A DNA stretch of 22,067 nucleotides from positions 1 through 22,067 of the forward strand of contig JAOUFA010000012.1 in assembly GCA_029858545.1 (NCBI GenBank), written 5' to 3'. Positions 1-8,115 of the stretch are shown here, one piece after another. Position numbers and translations under genes: made by a program. A model generated the notes under the pieces. It had not been told where the DNA came from, searched no databases, and saw only the letters and a program-made list of their open reading frames with translations. The stretch comes from Betaproteobacteria bacterium (lineage in GTDB: Bacteria; Pseudomonadota; Gammaproteobacteria; Burkholderiales; SG8-39). Every line of letters begins with the position of its first letter. Within the stretch, counting starts at the first letter, position 1.

Positions 1-1
1 C

Positions 2-808
2 ACCTTCTCGATCAAGCAGACCGGTGTGCCGCTGGGTGGCGTGCTCGCCGGCGTGGCGGTCCCGACCATGATTCTGCTGCTTGGCTGGCCCGGCGCGGCG
101 CTCGCGGTTGGCGCTGCCTGTCTCGCTCTCGTATTTGGCGTCGCACCGATCCGCGCACGTTACGATTGCGACCTCGATACGCGCGCCCCGATCACCCTGC
201 GTTCGACCCTCGGCCCGCTGCGCCTGGTGCTTGGCGTGCCGCGTCTGGCCGAGATGGCCTTCGCATCGTTCGTCTATGCGGGAGTACAGATTACGCTGGT
301 AACCTACCTCGTTACCTTTCTCACCGAGGTGTTTTCAATGACGCTCGTGCTGGCGGGGCTGGTGATGGCGGTTTCGCAGGTGGCCAGCGTGTTCGGGCGC
401 GTGCTTTGGGGAACCTGCGCAGATCGCATCGTGTCGCCGCGCAGAATGCTTGCTTTGTTGGGCCTTGCGATGGGCGGCTGCGCGGCCGCGACGCTTGCCG
501 CAAGCCCAGACTGGCCGATTGCCCTTCTGTTCGTTTTCGCCGCCGCCTTCGGCGCGACCGCGGTGGGCTGGAACGGCGTATTGCTCGCCGAAGTCGCGCG
601 CTGCGCCCCCGCGGGTCAGGCCGGTCCGGCCACCGGAGGCGTGCTGTTCTTCACCTATCTCGGCGTCGTGGTGACGCCGCCGCTGTTCAATGTAGTGCTG
701 GGGCTGACAGACAGCTATGCCGTCGCCTATGGCGTTTTTGCCTTGCCGGCGCTCGCGGTCGGTATGCGTCTGCTGATGTGGCGACCACCATTGCATCCCG
801 CGGCATGA
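2..808 (+). CDS. MFS transporter, 3' part only (start lies upstream of the window)
   Basis: This is the C-terminal 268 residues of an inner-membrane major facilitator superfamily permease; the frame is already open at the first base. The visible part begins with FSIKQTGVPLGG, a motif typical of CynX/NimT-like MFS proteins around the fifth transmembrane helix, and continues with about seven hydrophobic segments. A basic cytoplasmic loop, RVLWGTCADRIVSPRRM, resembles the conserved MFS loop 8-9 motif. The internal GTG at base 26 is not a believable start because the conserved motif lies before it. The substrate cannot be read from the sequence. The stop overlaps the next gene's start by ATGA, so the transporter is probably co-translated with the alpha/beta hydrolase and the lipoprotein peptidase that follow. 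The family call is firm; the specificity is unknown. Confidence 0.88.
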   Translation, partial: TFSIKQTGVPLGGVLAGVAVPTMILLLGWPGAALAVGAACLALVFGVAPIRARYDCDLDTRAPITLRSTLGPLRLVLGVPRLAEMAFASFVYAGVQITLVTYLVTFLTEVFSMTLVLAGLVMAVSQVASVFGRVLWGTCADRIVSPRRMLALLGLAMGGCAAATLAASPDWPIALLFVFAAAFGATAVGWNGVLLAEVARCAPAGQAGPATGGVLFFTYLGVVVTPPLFNVVLGLTDSYAVAYGVFALPALAVGMRLLMWRPPLHPAA

Positions 809-1470
809 AGCGCGATGTACCGAGGCGGGAAGTGATTCTGGTACACGGCCTGTGGGTCCCGGGGGTGGTGATGTGGCCGATTGCCGCCCGGCTCGCGCAC
901 GCGGGCTACATTCCGCGCGTGTTCGGGTATGCCGGACGCCAGCCCATCGAGCGGAGTATCGAGCGGCTTGCGCGCTACGCGCACGTGCGTTGCGGCGGGC
1001 GAACCTGCGCGTTTGTCGGTCACAGCCTGGGTGCCGTGCTGGTGCTCGAAGCCTTGAATCGGCGCCGCGATATCGCGCTTGCTTCGGCGGTGCTGCTCGC
1101 TCCGCCGGTCAACGGCTGTCTCGCGGCGCGGCGATTCGGGGCAACCCGGCTCGGACACTTGATGCTCGGGGCAAGCGCGAGTCTGTGGAGCGAGGGCCGC
1201 AGCGCGCGATGGCTGCGCGATGCGCCGCTCGGGGTGATCGCCGGGACGCGCTCCTTTGGTCTGGGGCACCTGTTCGGTCCGCTGCCAGGCGCCAATGACG
1301 GCGTGGTGCGACTCGATGAGACGCGCGTCGAAGACGCGACCGAGCACCTGAGCGTGCCGCTGTCGCACAGCCTGATGGTTGTGTCGCGCCATGCCGCGGC
1401 CCTGGTGACCCGCTTTCTCGCGAGCGGCCGATTCGCCGAGCGCGACGGCTGCGCGGAGGAAGGCCGATGA
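805..1470 (+). CDS. Alpha/beta hydrolase (lipase/esterase-like)
   Basis: A 221-residue alpha/beta hydrolase-fold protein. The oxyanion-region motif LVHGLW is at residues 12-17. The nucleophile elbow GHSLG is at 72-76, making Ser74 the nucleophile. A probable catalytic Asp165 lies in ANDGVV and a probable catalytic His188 in LSHSL. This set resembles small PGAP1/triacylglycerol lipase-like enzymes that act on esters or acyl groups. There is no signal peptide, so it is probably cytoplasmic. The same frame stays open back to base 166, but that stretch is antisense-free shadow of the MFS gene. The ATG at 805 fits because it overlaps the MFS stop by ATGA and directly precedes the first conserved strand. 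It ends in another ATGA overlap with the peptidase gene. The substrate is unknown. Confidence 0.85.
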   Translation: MKRDVPRREVILVHGLWVPGVVMWPIAARLAHAGYIPRVFGYAGRQPIERSIERLARYAHVRCGGRTCAFVGHSLGAVLVLEALNRRRDIALASAVLLAPPVNGCLAARRFGATRLGHLMLGASASLWSEGRSARWLRDAPLGVIAGTRSFGLGHLFGPLPGANDGVVRLDETRVEDATEHLSVPLSHSLMVVSRHAAALVTRFLASGRFAERDGCAEEGR

Positions 1471-2546
1471 CGCGGCGGCGCTTGTGGGGGTGGCTGCTGC
1501 TGCCCGCAGCGCTGGCGCTCGTCGGTGCCTGTGAGACCATCGGCTACTACGCGCAGGCGGTGGGCGGACAGTTCGAATTGCTGAACGCGGCGCGTCCGGT
1601 GGACGATTGGCTCGCCGATCCCGCTACCGCCGGGCCCCTGCAGGCGCGCCTTGCGACCGCACGACGTATCCGCGCCTTTGCATCGCGCGAGCTGGGTCTG
1701 CCCGACAACGGCAGCTATACCCGATACGTGGCGCTCGAGAGGCCGTACGTTCTGTGGAACGTGTTCGCCGCGCCGGAGTTTTCCGTCGAGCCGCGCACCG
1801 AGTGCTTCCCGATCGCAGGCTGCGTGACCTATCAGGGATTCTTTGCCGAAGTCGATGCGCGCGCGCACGCGGCGCGTCTGCGCGAAACGGGCTACGATGT
1901 CTTCGTCGGCGGAGTGCCCGCGTACTCGACGCTCGGCTGGTTCGACGACCCGTTGATTTCGACGTTCATTACCTATCCGGATGCGGAACTGGCGCGACTC
2001 GTATTCCACGAACTCGCGCATCAGGTGGTGTACGTGAAGGACGACTCGGCGTTCAACGAATCCTTCGCCGTGGTGGTGCAGGAGGAGGGCCTGCGTCGCT
2101 GGATGGAGCGCGAGGGCCGCGCCGCCGAGCTTCCCGCCGTGCAGCGCACGCGCGCCCGCCGGCAGGAATTCGGCCTACTCGTCGAGCGAACGCGCGATCG
2201 TCTGCGCGAGCTCTACGGCGAACCCATGACCCCCGAGGCGCGGCGCGCGCAAAAGCGCGCCGAGTTCGCGCACATGCGCGTGCGCTACGACACCCTCAAG
2301 GCGAACTGGGGCGGCTATGCCGGCTACGACCGCTTCCTTGGCGACGAGCCGAACAACGCCTTGCTGGTCGCGTTCTCCACCTATGCGCGACTGGTGCCCG
2401 GCTTCGAGCGCCTGCTCGAGCAGGCAAACAGCGAGCTGCCGGCGTTCTATCAGGCGGTGCGCAATCTGGCGGCGTTGCCGAAGGCCGAACGCACGGCACG
2501 GCTTGCCGCAATCGGACAGGCCGAACCTAGGAAAGCGGTACGTTGA
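1467..2546 (+). CDS. Predicted aminopeptidase, lipoprotein zinc metallopeptidase (PF10023-like)
   Basis: A 359-residue protein with a lipoprotein signal: basic RRR, a hydrophobic core, then the lipobox LVGAC, making Cys22 the lipidated residue. Residue 23 is Glu, not Asp, which favours sorting to the outer membrane. HELAH at 181-185 is a zinc site (His181, Glu182, His185). Glu198 in NESFA is spaced as a gluzincin third ligand. These features, the FFAEVDARAHA and GYDVFVGGVPAYSTLGWFDDP regions and the length match the predicted aminopeptidase family (COG4324/PF10023), whose physiological substrate is, to my knowledge, not established. The start overlaps the hydrolase stop by ATGA, and the 3' end overlaps the convergent GST gene by 20 bases. 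It probably acts in the periplasm; peptidase activity is inferred from family motifs. Confidence 0.88.
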   Translation: MTRRRLWGWLLLPAALALVGACETIGYYAQAVGGQFELLNAARPVDDWLADPATAGPLQARLATARRIRAFASRELGLPDNGSYTRYVALERPYVLWNVFAAPEFSVEPRTECFPIAGCVTYQGFFAEVDARAHAARLRETGYDVFVGGVPAYSTLGWFDDPLISTFITYPDAELARLVFHELAHQVVYVKDDSAFNESFAVVVQEEGLRRWMEREGRAAELPAVQRTRARRQEFGLLVERTRDRLRELYGEPMTPEARRAQKRAEFAHMRVRYDTLKANWGGYAGYDRFLGDEPNNALLVAFSTYARLVPGFERLLEQANSELPAFYQAVRNLAALPKAERTARLAAIGQAEPRKAVR

Positions 2547-3144
2547 CGATCTTCGCGTAGGCCGGGCGCGCGCAAAGGCGTTGATACCAGGCTTGCAGAT
2601 TCGCCAGTGCCGGGCGCTCGATCGGCACGTTGAACCATTGATGCACGTGGCAGCCGAGCGGAATGTCGCCCATGGTAAAGGAGTCACCGGCGATGTACGC
2701 ACGTCCTGCGAGCCGATCGTCGACGATGCGCAGCAGTTCCGCGGTCTTCTTGCACGAGTCCGCGATCTCGGTCGGATCGCGTTTCTCGGGTGGCGTGCGC
2801 AGCAAACCCCAGAAAGCGGGACGTAACGCATTGCCAAGCGTGTAGGTCCAGTCCATCCAGCGATCGGCATCCGCGCGCACGCGCAGGTCGGCGGGCCACA
2901 GCGTGCCTGCACCGTGTTTCGCCGCGAGGTAGCGCACGATCGCGTGCGATTCCCAAAGCACGAAACCGTTGTCCTCCAGCGTGGGAATGAGTCCGTTCGG
3001 ATTGAGCTTGCGATATTCGGGCGTGTTGACCAGGCCGAACTGCATGCCGGCGTCGATGCGCTCGTACGCGAGGCCAAGTTCTTCGGCCGCCCACAATGCC
3101 TTTTTCACGTTGACCGAATTGGTGCGTCCCCAGATCTTCGGCAT
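2527..3144 (-). CDS. Glutathione S-transferase family protein
   Basis: A 205-residue cytosolic GST. The N-terminal thioredoxin-like domain (about 1-80) has WGRTNSVNVKK, where Ser10 is the likely glutathione-activating residue. NPNGLIPTL follows, with cis-Pro54, then the glutathione-binding pair Glu65-Ser66 in WESHAIVRYLA. The all-helical C-terminal domain includes the N-capping motif FTMGDIPLG. The family conjugates or reduces substrates using glutathione; the substrate here is unknown. The ATG at 3144 is supported by an upstream GGAG about seven bases away. It lies 80 bases after the histidine kinase gene on the same strand and may be transcribed with it and with gamma-glutamyltransferase. 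Its last 20 bases are antisense to the end of the peptidase gene. Confidence 0.92.
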   Translation of the reverse strand: MPKIWGRTNSVNVKKALWAAEELGLAYERIDAGMQFGLVNTPEYRKLNPNGLIPTLEDNGFVLWESHAIVRYLAAKHGAGTLWPADLRVRADADRWMDWTYTLGNALRPAFWGLLRTPPEKRDPTEIADSCKKTAELLRIVDDRLAGRAYIAGDSFTMGDIPLGCHVHQWFNVPIERPALANLQAWYQRLCARPAYAKIVNVPLS

Positions 3145-3224
3145 TTCACGGCTCCCGGTAAGGTTCGACTACGGCGCGAGGCGGCGGCAATGCCGCACCC
3201 GCTGCGGTGCTTCGATACGCAGAT

Positions 3225-5882
3225 TCATGGTTGCGCCCGGTCCAGCGATGCCATCATGGTTTCAATGAACTTCTGTATATCGAGCGGTTTCGTGATGTAG
3301 GCATCGAAGCCCGCCTGCCTGCCGCGCTGGATTTCGCGCGGCATCGCATCGGCGGTGAGCGCGAGCACGGGGATTTTCGACATACCCGGCGTGGCGCGCA
3401 ATCTGCGCAAGATCTCGAAACCGTCGAGATCGGGCAGGTGGATGTCGAGCAATATCAGGTCGGGTGCCTCGGTCCTCGCAAGACGGAGCCCGGCTTCACC
3501 GTTGGCCGCGGCGACCAGGATCAGGTTCGGCAATCGGCCGAAGATCTGTTCCATCAAACGCCGGTTGGCGGGGTTGTCCTCGATGTAAAGAATCTTGCGT
3601 GCGGTGCCGACGGAACGTACAGCCGGGATCGCATGCGGCGCGGATGCGCTCGTCGGGCTGTGCGACGCCCTTGCCAGTTCGATCCAGAACGTGGAACCCT
3701 TTCCCGGAACACTCGATACGCCGATCGTCCCGCCCATCAACTCGAGCAGCCGCTTGGCGAGCGCGAGTCCGATCCCGGTACCCTCCAGTTCGCTTGCTTC
3801 CGCACCGAGTCGTTCGAACGGCTGGAACAATCTTGGCAGATTCTCTGGGGCGATGCCGCGTCCGGTGTCGATGACCTTGATGCGTAGCCGGTTCGTATCG
3901 CCTTGCTCGTACTGAAGCGTCACACGGCCTTCCGGACGGTTGTATTTCACCGCGTTGACCAGCAAGTTCACGAGCACCTGGCGCAGACGCGTCGGGTCGG
4001 CCATGACGGTCACCCCTCGGAAATCGGCCAGATTCATTTCAAGAGCCACCTTCGCCGGCGCGAGCATCGGTCGAACCAGCGCCGTGGCGGCGCGTACGGC
4101 CTTGGCCAGATCGACCGCCTCGGGCGAGAGCGCGAGGTGGCCGCTGTCGATGCGTGAGAGGTCGAGAAGATCGTTGATCAATGTGAGCAGGTGCTCGCCC
4201 GCGCGCATGACCTCCGCGAGACTTTCCTGCTGCGATTCGTTGGCGGCGTCCATTTCCAGCAACTGACCATAGCCGAGAATCGCATTCAGCGGCGTGCGCA
4301 GTTCGTGGCTCATGCGCGACAGGAATTCGGATTTCGCGAGGTTGGCCTTTTCCGCCGCCGCCTTCGATTCCTGCAGCAGCAACTCGTCCAGCTTGCGGCC
4401 GTGGATGTCGGCCCAGTAGCCGATCATCTCGACCGGCTCGCCGCGCGCGTCGCGCACCAGACTGAGCGAATCATGGATCCAGCGAAAATTCCCGTCGGGC
4501 ATGCGAAAGCGGTATTCGTGCGCATGTACGCCGTGCTCGAACAGTGCCCCCAGTTCCTGCAATACCCGCGCACTGTCCTCCGGATGAATGTTCCGCAGCC
4601 AAAAACCGGAGTCATCGGTAAATTGTTCCGGGCGATACCCGAACAGTTTGCGCACGTTCGCACTGATAAAGGTGGCGCCGAAATCGCCCGAGGCCCTGCA
4701 GGTGTAGATCACGACCGGGCTTGCTTCGAGAAGAAAGCGCAGGCGTGCCTCGCTCGACTGCAGCGCCAACTCGATCTGCTTGCGCTCGGTAATGTCGAGG
4801 TTGGTTCCCGAGAGGCGCAGCGCGCGACCGGTGCGCGGATCGCGCTGCGTCACCTGGCCGCGCGCCATGATCCAGCGCCAATCGCCGTTCGCGTCGAGCA
4901 AACGATGTTCTTCGTAGTACTCGCTTGTCTCGCCCTTCATGACTGCCACGGCCGCTGCCTTCAGCCTCGGCAGATCGTCGGCGGACACGCGACTGAAGTA
5001 ATTGGAAATATTGCCGCTGGGCTTTTGCGGTTCGCTCGACTCGCGGGCGGCGTGGCTCACGAACAGATCGCCGGTCTCGGGATCGAGGTCCCAGAGCAAG
5101 GCACCCGAGGCGTCGATCGCACGCTGGAGCTGAGCGTTGGCGGTTCGCAACACTGCCTGCGCTTGCCGCAATTCCTCGGTACTGTCCCGCACCCGCTGAT
5201 CGAGCGTGCCGGTGAGTTCGACGAGCGCCTGACGGGCCCTTTCCTGCGACAGGAACAGAAAGCCGACCGACCAGGCGGCGATGCTCAGCGCGGTGCCGAG
5301 CGCCATCACCGAGACCGGCAGCGACGGCGCAAAGAAGGTGGAGAGGGCGTCGCGAGGAAGTGCGAACACGAGCCCGGTGAAGAATAGCAACCCTCCGTGC
5401 AACGCGAACACGGTGGCGGTCGTAAGGCTGGAAAAGCGTATCGCGGGGATCGCGAATCGGACCAGATCCCGTGCGATGGCCGCGACCACGATCGTCATCG
5501 TCCACATGACGAAGGTGATGCGTGTATCCACTGGCGCACGGGACTGCACCCAGTAGGACTGGCCGATGAACACGATGGCGACCACCAGCACGCCGAATCC
5601 CCAATTCACCCGGGCGCCCGAAAAATTGCGTACGCCCGCCAGCAGCAGTACGTAACCCAGCGCGATGATCGAGTTCGCTAGGACGATCGATGCGAATTCG
5701 GGTACCAGACCGCGCACCGCAATCAGGAGCCATCCCACCCCCAGGGAGAAATTTCCCGCCGACCAGTAGGCGTACTTGCGCAGCGAACGGTCGCGCGACC
5801 AGATCAGCCACATCAGGCCACCCATTAACAGCGCGATGGACACGACCAGGTAGGTGATCGTGCGTGTGTCGAGTGCCCCCAT
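3225..5882 (-). CDS. Membrane-bound hybrid sensor histidine kinase (7TM-PAS-PAS-HisKA-HATPase-REC)
   Basis: An 885-residue hybrid kinase. Residues 1-213 carry about seven transmembrane helices of a type often seen in front of GGDEF or kinase modules. A coiled coil follows at about 214-255. PAS 1 spans about 255-370 and ends NLDITERKQIE. PAS 2 spans about 375-500. HisKA contains SHELRTPLN with phosphoacceptor His526. The ATPase domain has an N box with Asn643, a G1 box DTGRGI at 672-677 and a G2 box GTGIGLAL at 701-708. The C-terminal receiver (762-880) has the acidic pair Glu768/Asp769, phosphoacceptor Asp813, Thr843 and Lys865. All key residues are intact. No HPt domain and no adjacent DNA-binding regulator were found, so its output partner lies elsewhere. 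The gene starts 24 bases after gamma-glutamyltransferase; no clear ribosome binding site precedes the ATG. Confidence 0.93.
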   Translation of the reverse strand: MGALDTRTITYLVVSIALLMGGLMWLIWSRDRSLRKYAYWSAGNFSLGVGWLLIAVRGLVPEFASIVLANSIIALGYVLLLAGVRNFSGARVNWGFGVLVVAIVFIGQSYWVQSRAPVDTRITFVMWTMTIVVAAIARDLVRFAIPAIRFSSLTTATVFALHGGLLFFTGLVFALPRDALSTFFAPSLPVSVMALGTALSIAAWSVGFLFLSQERARQALVELTGTLDQRVRDSTEELRQAQAVLRTANAQLQRAIDASGALLWDLDPETGDLFVSHAARESSEPQKPSGNISNYFSRVSADDLPRLKAAAVAVMKGETSEYYEEHRLLDANGDWRWIMARGQVTQRDPRTGRALRLSGTNLDITERKQIELALQSSEARLRFLLEASPVVIYTCRASGDFGATFISANVRKLFGYRPEQFTDDSGFWLRNIHPEDSARVLQELGALFEHGVHAHEYRFRMPDGNFRWIHDSLSLVRDARGEPVEMIGYWADIHGRKLDELLLQESKAAAEKANLAKSEFLSRMSHELRTPLNAILGYGQLLEMDAANESQQESLAEVMRAGEHLLTLINDLLDLSRIDSGHLALSPEAVDLAKAVRAATALVRPMLAPAKVALEMNLADFRGVTVMADPTRLRQVLVNLLVNAVKYNRPEGRVTLQYEQGDTNRLRIKVIDTGRGIAPENLPRLFQPFERLGAEASELEGTGIGLALAKRLLELMGGTIGVSSVPGKGSTFWIELARASHSPTSASAPHAIPAVRSVGTARKILYIEDNPANRRLMEQIFGRLPNLILVAAANGEAGLRLARTEAPDLILLDIHLPDLDGFEILRRLRATPGMSKIPVLALTADAMPREIQRGRQAGFDAYITKPLDIQKFIETMMASLDRAQP

Positions 5883-5906
5883 GGTCGGTGTGCGATCCCG
5901 GTGTGG

Positions 5907-7496
5907 TCAGAATCCGACTGCTTGCCCGTCGCGCCGCGGATCGCTCGCGGCGAGATAGCCGCCGTCCAGTTTCCAGATCATTTGCGCGCTGCCGAAATCC
6001 ATGTAGCCCGCGCGCAGTTGGGTGATCCGGTGGCCCAGCCGCGTCAATTCCTCCAGCACGCCGGAATCGAAGGCGCTTTCGAGGTTGACATCCAGCCCCT
6101 GCATCCAGCGAAAACGCGGCCCGTCGGACGCGGCTTGGGGATTTTGCCCGTAGTCGGCGATGCGCACCATCACCTGCACGTGACCCTGAGGTTGCATCAT
6201 GCCTCCCATCACGCCAAAGCTCATCACCGCCTTGCCCTCGCGGGTGACGAAGCCGGGAATGATCGTATGGTAAGGGCGCTTGTTGGGCGCGACTCGATTG
6301 GGATGGCCGGGTTTGAGAACGAAGCACGCGCCGCGGTTCTGCAAGGAGATACCGGTATCGGGGACGACGACTCCCGAGCCGAAGCCAATGAAGTTCGACT
6401 GGATCATCGACACCATCATCCCGGAGGCATCGGCGGCGGTGAGATAGACCGTGCCTCCCTTCGGTGGCACGCCCTCGGTGAAAACCTGCGCGCGTTTTGG
6501 GTCGATCAGCCTGGCGCGACCTTTGAGATAGTCGCGATCGAGCAGTTGCCGTGCTGCGAAGGGCATTGCCGCGGGGTCGGCGAGGTAGGCAAGGGCATCG
6601 GCAAAGGCAAGCTTCACCGCTTCGATCTGCAGATGCAGGCTCGCCGCCGAGTCGACCTGCAGCGCACGCAGGTCGAAGTGTTCGAGGATCCCCAGCGCGA
6701 TCAATGCGACGACGCCGTGGCCGTTGGGCGGCAGCTCGTGCACGTCATAGCCGCGGTAGTTCACCGACAGGGTGTCGACCCAGTCGGCGCGGTGTGCGGC
6801 AAGGTCGGTGGCCTTCAGCACCGCACCGTGCGTGCGGGCATGGGCTTCGAGTCGTTCGGCGAGTTCGCCGCGGTAGAAGGCCTCCCCTCGGGTCGCGGCA
6901 ATCTTTTCCAGCGTGGCGGCGTGCGCCGGAAAGCGAAACACTTCGCCCGCGCGCGGCACGCGACCGCCCGGCATGAAGGCCTCGGCATAACCGGGTTGCG
7001 CTTTCAATTCCTCTGCCTGCTGCGCCCATTGCCCCGCGATAGTGGGCGAGACAAGGAATCCCTCGCGCCCGTAGCGGATCGCCGGCCCGAACAGCTTCTC
7101 GAACGGCAACTTTCCGAAGCGTTTGCTCATCTCGCTCCAGGCCGATACACAACCCGGAACCGTCACGGTATTCCAGCCGCGCGCGGGCATCGCTGCCTGT
7201 CCGGCGAAGAACTCGGGCGTCCATCCCGCGGGCGATCGACCCGAGGCATTGATGCCGTGAAGTTGCCGCCCGTCCCAGATGATCGCGAAAGCATCCGAGC
7301 CGATGCCGTTCGATACCGGCTCCACCAGCGTGAGCGCAATCGCGGCGGCGAGGATCGCGTCGACCGCATTACCGTCCGCGGCGAGCATCGACAGCCCGGC
7401 CTGAGCCGCGAGCGGCTGTGAGGTGGCGACCACATTGGCGGCGAGCAGGGGTTTTCGCGGCCAGGCGTAGGGGAGGGTCCACGAGTAGGGAGTCAT
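5907..7496 (-). CDS. Gamma-glutamyltransferase family hydrolase (YwrD-like)
   Basis: A 529-residue N-terminal nucleophile hydrolase of the gamma-glutamyltranspeptidase family, which cleaves the gamma-glutamyl bond of glutathione and related amides. The N-terminal ATSQPLAAQAG and EPVSNGIGSDAF are family landmarks of the shorter YwrD-like branch. The autocleavage site is KGGTVYLTA, where Thr349 is the probable new N-terminus and nucleophile of the small subunit. MVSMIQSNF and GGMMQPQGHVQV are further conserved blocks. There is no signal peptide or lipobox, unlike periplasmic E. coli Ggt, so a cytoplasmic enzyme is likely. It is followed on the same strand by the histidine kinase (24-base gap) and GST. 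The start ATG lies opposite an ATG on the plus strand that I do not accept as a gene start. Confidence 0.92.
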   Translation of the reverse strand: MTPYSWTLPYAWPRKPLLAANVVATSQPLAAQAGLSMLAADGNAVDAILAAAIALTLVEPVSNGIGSDAFAIIWDGRQLHGINASGRSPAGWTPEFFAGQAAMPARGWNTVTVPGCVSAWSEMSKRFGKLPFEKLFGPAIRYGREGFLVSPTIAGQWAQQAEELKAQPGYAEAFMPGGRVPRAGEVFRFPAHAATLEKIAATRGEAFYRGELAERLEAHARTHGAVLKATDLAAHRADWVDTLSVNYRGYDVHELPPNGHGVVALIALGILEHFDLRALQVDSAASLHLQIEAVKLAFADALAYLADPAAMPFAARQLLDRDYLKGRARLIDPKRAQVFTEGVPPKGGTVYLTAADASGMMVSMIQSNFIGFGSGVVVPDTGISLQNRGACFVLKPGHPNRVAPNKRPYHTIIPGFVTREGKAVMSFGVMGGMMQPQGHVQVMVRIADYGQNPQAASDGPRFRWMQGLDVNLESAFDSGVLEELTRLGHRITQLRAGYMDFGSAQMIWKLDGGYLAASDPRRDGQAVGF

Positions 7497-7588
7497 GTCG
7501 ATCGCACGAAAACAATTCGGATGCCGGGGCGGGAAGGTGATTCTACGACGCGGCGTGTGCCGCGGCGGCCTCGCGCCGGTCCATCGGC

Positions 7589-7605
7589 TGCTAGACTCAT
7601 ATATT
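7589..7605 (+). promoter_or_regulatory. Candidate extended -10 promoter element for the glutaredoxin-like gene
   Basis: TGCTAGACT at 7589-7597 has the TG-N-TAnnnT layout of an extended -10 element. It is followed by an AT-rich TATATT at 7600-7605, in otherwise GC-rich DNA and 37-53 bases before the accepted ATG at 7642. No good -35 hexamer is visible. It lies in the 145-base divergent spacer between gamma-glutamyltransferase and this gene. This is a sequence-only guess. Confidence 0.3.
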
Positions 7606-7641
7606 GGCGCCGACGAGCGCAGCTTTCAGGACGATATCGCC

Positions 7642-8004
7642 ATGCCGCGCAGCATTCTTGACGAAGCGCATATTCACCCTGCGATCCGTGATGTTATCGC
7701 GGACTACCACACCGGCATCGTGCGCGAAGTCCGGGCGGCGGTAGCAGACAGCGACATCGTGGTTGTCGGTATGAAGCAGAATCCGTTTCCCGCGAAGGCG
7801 AGAAAGCTACTGGATGCGGCGCGCCTGCCGTACAGATATCTCGAGTATGGCAGCTACTTCAGCGCCTGGCGCCGGCGACTGGCACTGAAGATGTGGACCG
7901 GCTGGCCCACCTTTCCGATGGTGTTCGTGAAAGGAGTGTTGATCGGCGGGACGGAGGATCTGGAGCGCTTGCTCGCGAGCGGAGAACTCGCGAGCAAGGG
8001 CTGA
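7642..8004 (+). CDS. Glutaredoxin-like protein lacking all cysteines
   Basis: A 120-residue protein with a glutaredoxin/thioredoxin-like core. The sequence DIVVVGMKQNPFPAKARKLL places NPFP (47-50) where glutaredoxins carry CPxC. GWPTFPMVFVKG contains the cis-proline loop, and GGTEDLERLL matches the GG-D glutathione-binding end. There is no cysteine anywhere in the chain, so thiol-disulfide exchange by the normal mechanism is impossible. I recall similar proteins annotated as glutaredoxin in other betaproteobacteria, so the loss may be a family trait and not a local mutation; this was not checked. The frame is open from an ATG at 7495, but the ATG at 7642 is preferred: AGGA sits 10 bases upstream and the extra 49 residues look non-coding. 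It may act as a glutathione-binding or scaffold protein. Confidence 0.82.
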   Translation: MPRSILDEAHIHPAIRDVIADYHTGIVREVRAAVADSDIVVVGMKQNPFPAKARKLLDAARLPYRYLEYGSYFSAWRRRLALKMWTGWPTFPMVFVKGVLIGGTEDLERLLASGELASKG

Positions 8005-8007
8005 TTT

Positions 8008-8034
8008 GCGGATCTTGCTTCCGGGAGCATCCGC
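8008..8034 (+). terminator. Weak candidate hairpin terminator after the glutaredoxin-like gene
   Basis: GCGGAT (8008-8013) pairs perfectly with ATCCGC (8029-8034). The intervening bases can form a short inner stem (GCT...AGC). It begins four bases after the stop codon, the usual place for an intrinsic terminator, but there is no following T tract. It could equally be a mRNA 3' end stabiliser or chance. Confidence 0.25.
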
Positions 8035-8115
8035 CAGGGAGCGCCGCGATGCGCGAAGTTTCCGGCCGCGCTAAATAAGAAGCGTACTCACCCCGTGTTA
8101 GGAACTGTCATCGCT

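Noticed and set aside
4612..6327. 571-codon minus-strand open frame overlapping the histidine kinase and gamma-glutamyltransferase
   Set aside because: Out-of-frame shadow rich in Arg, spanning two well-supported genes in another frame.
5901..7421. 506-codon plus-strand open frame opposite gamma-glutamyltransferase
   Set aside because: Its product has no recognisable domain and the composition of a reverse shadow of GC-rich codons, while the minus-strand gene has all family motifs.
7495..7641. Upstream extension of the glutaredoxin-like gene to the ATG at 7495
   Set aside because: It would overlap the gamma-glutamyltransferase start codon, adds a non-conserved Arg/Gly-rich stretch and removes the promoter-like region; 7642 has a ribosome binding site.
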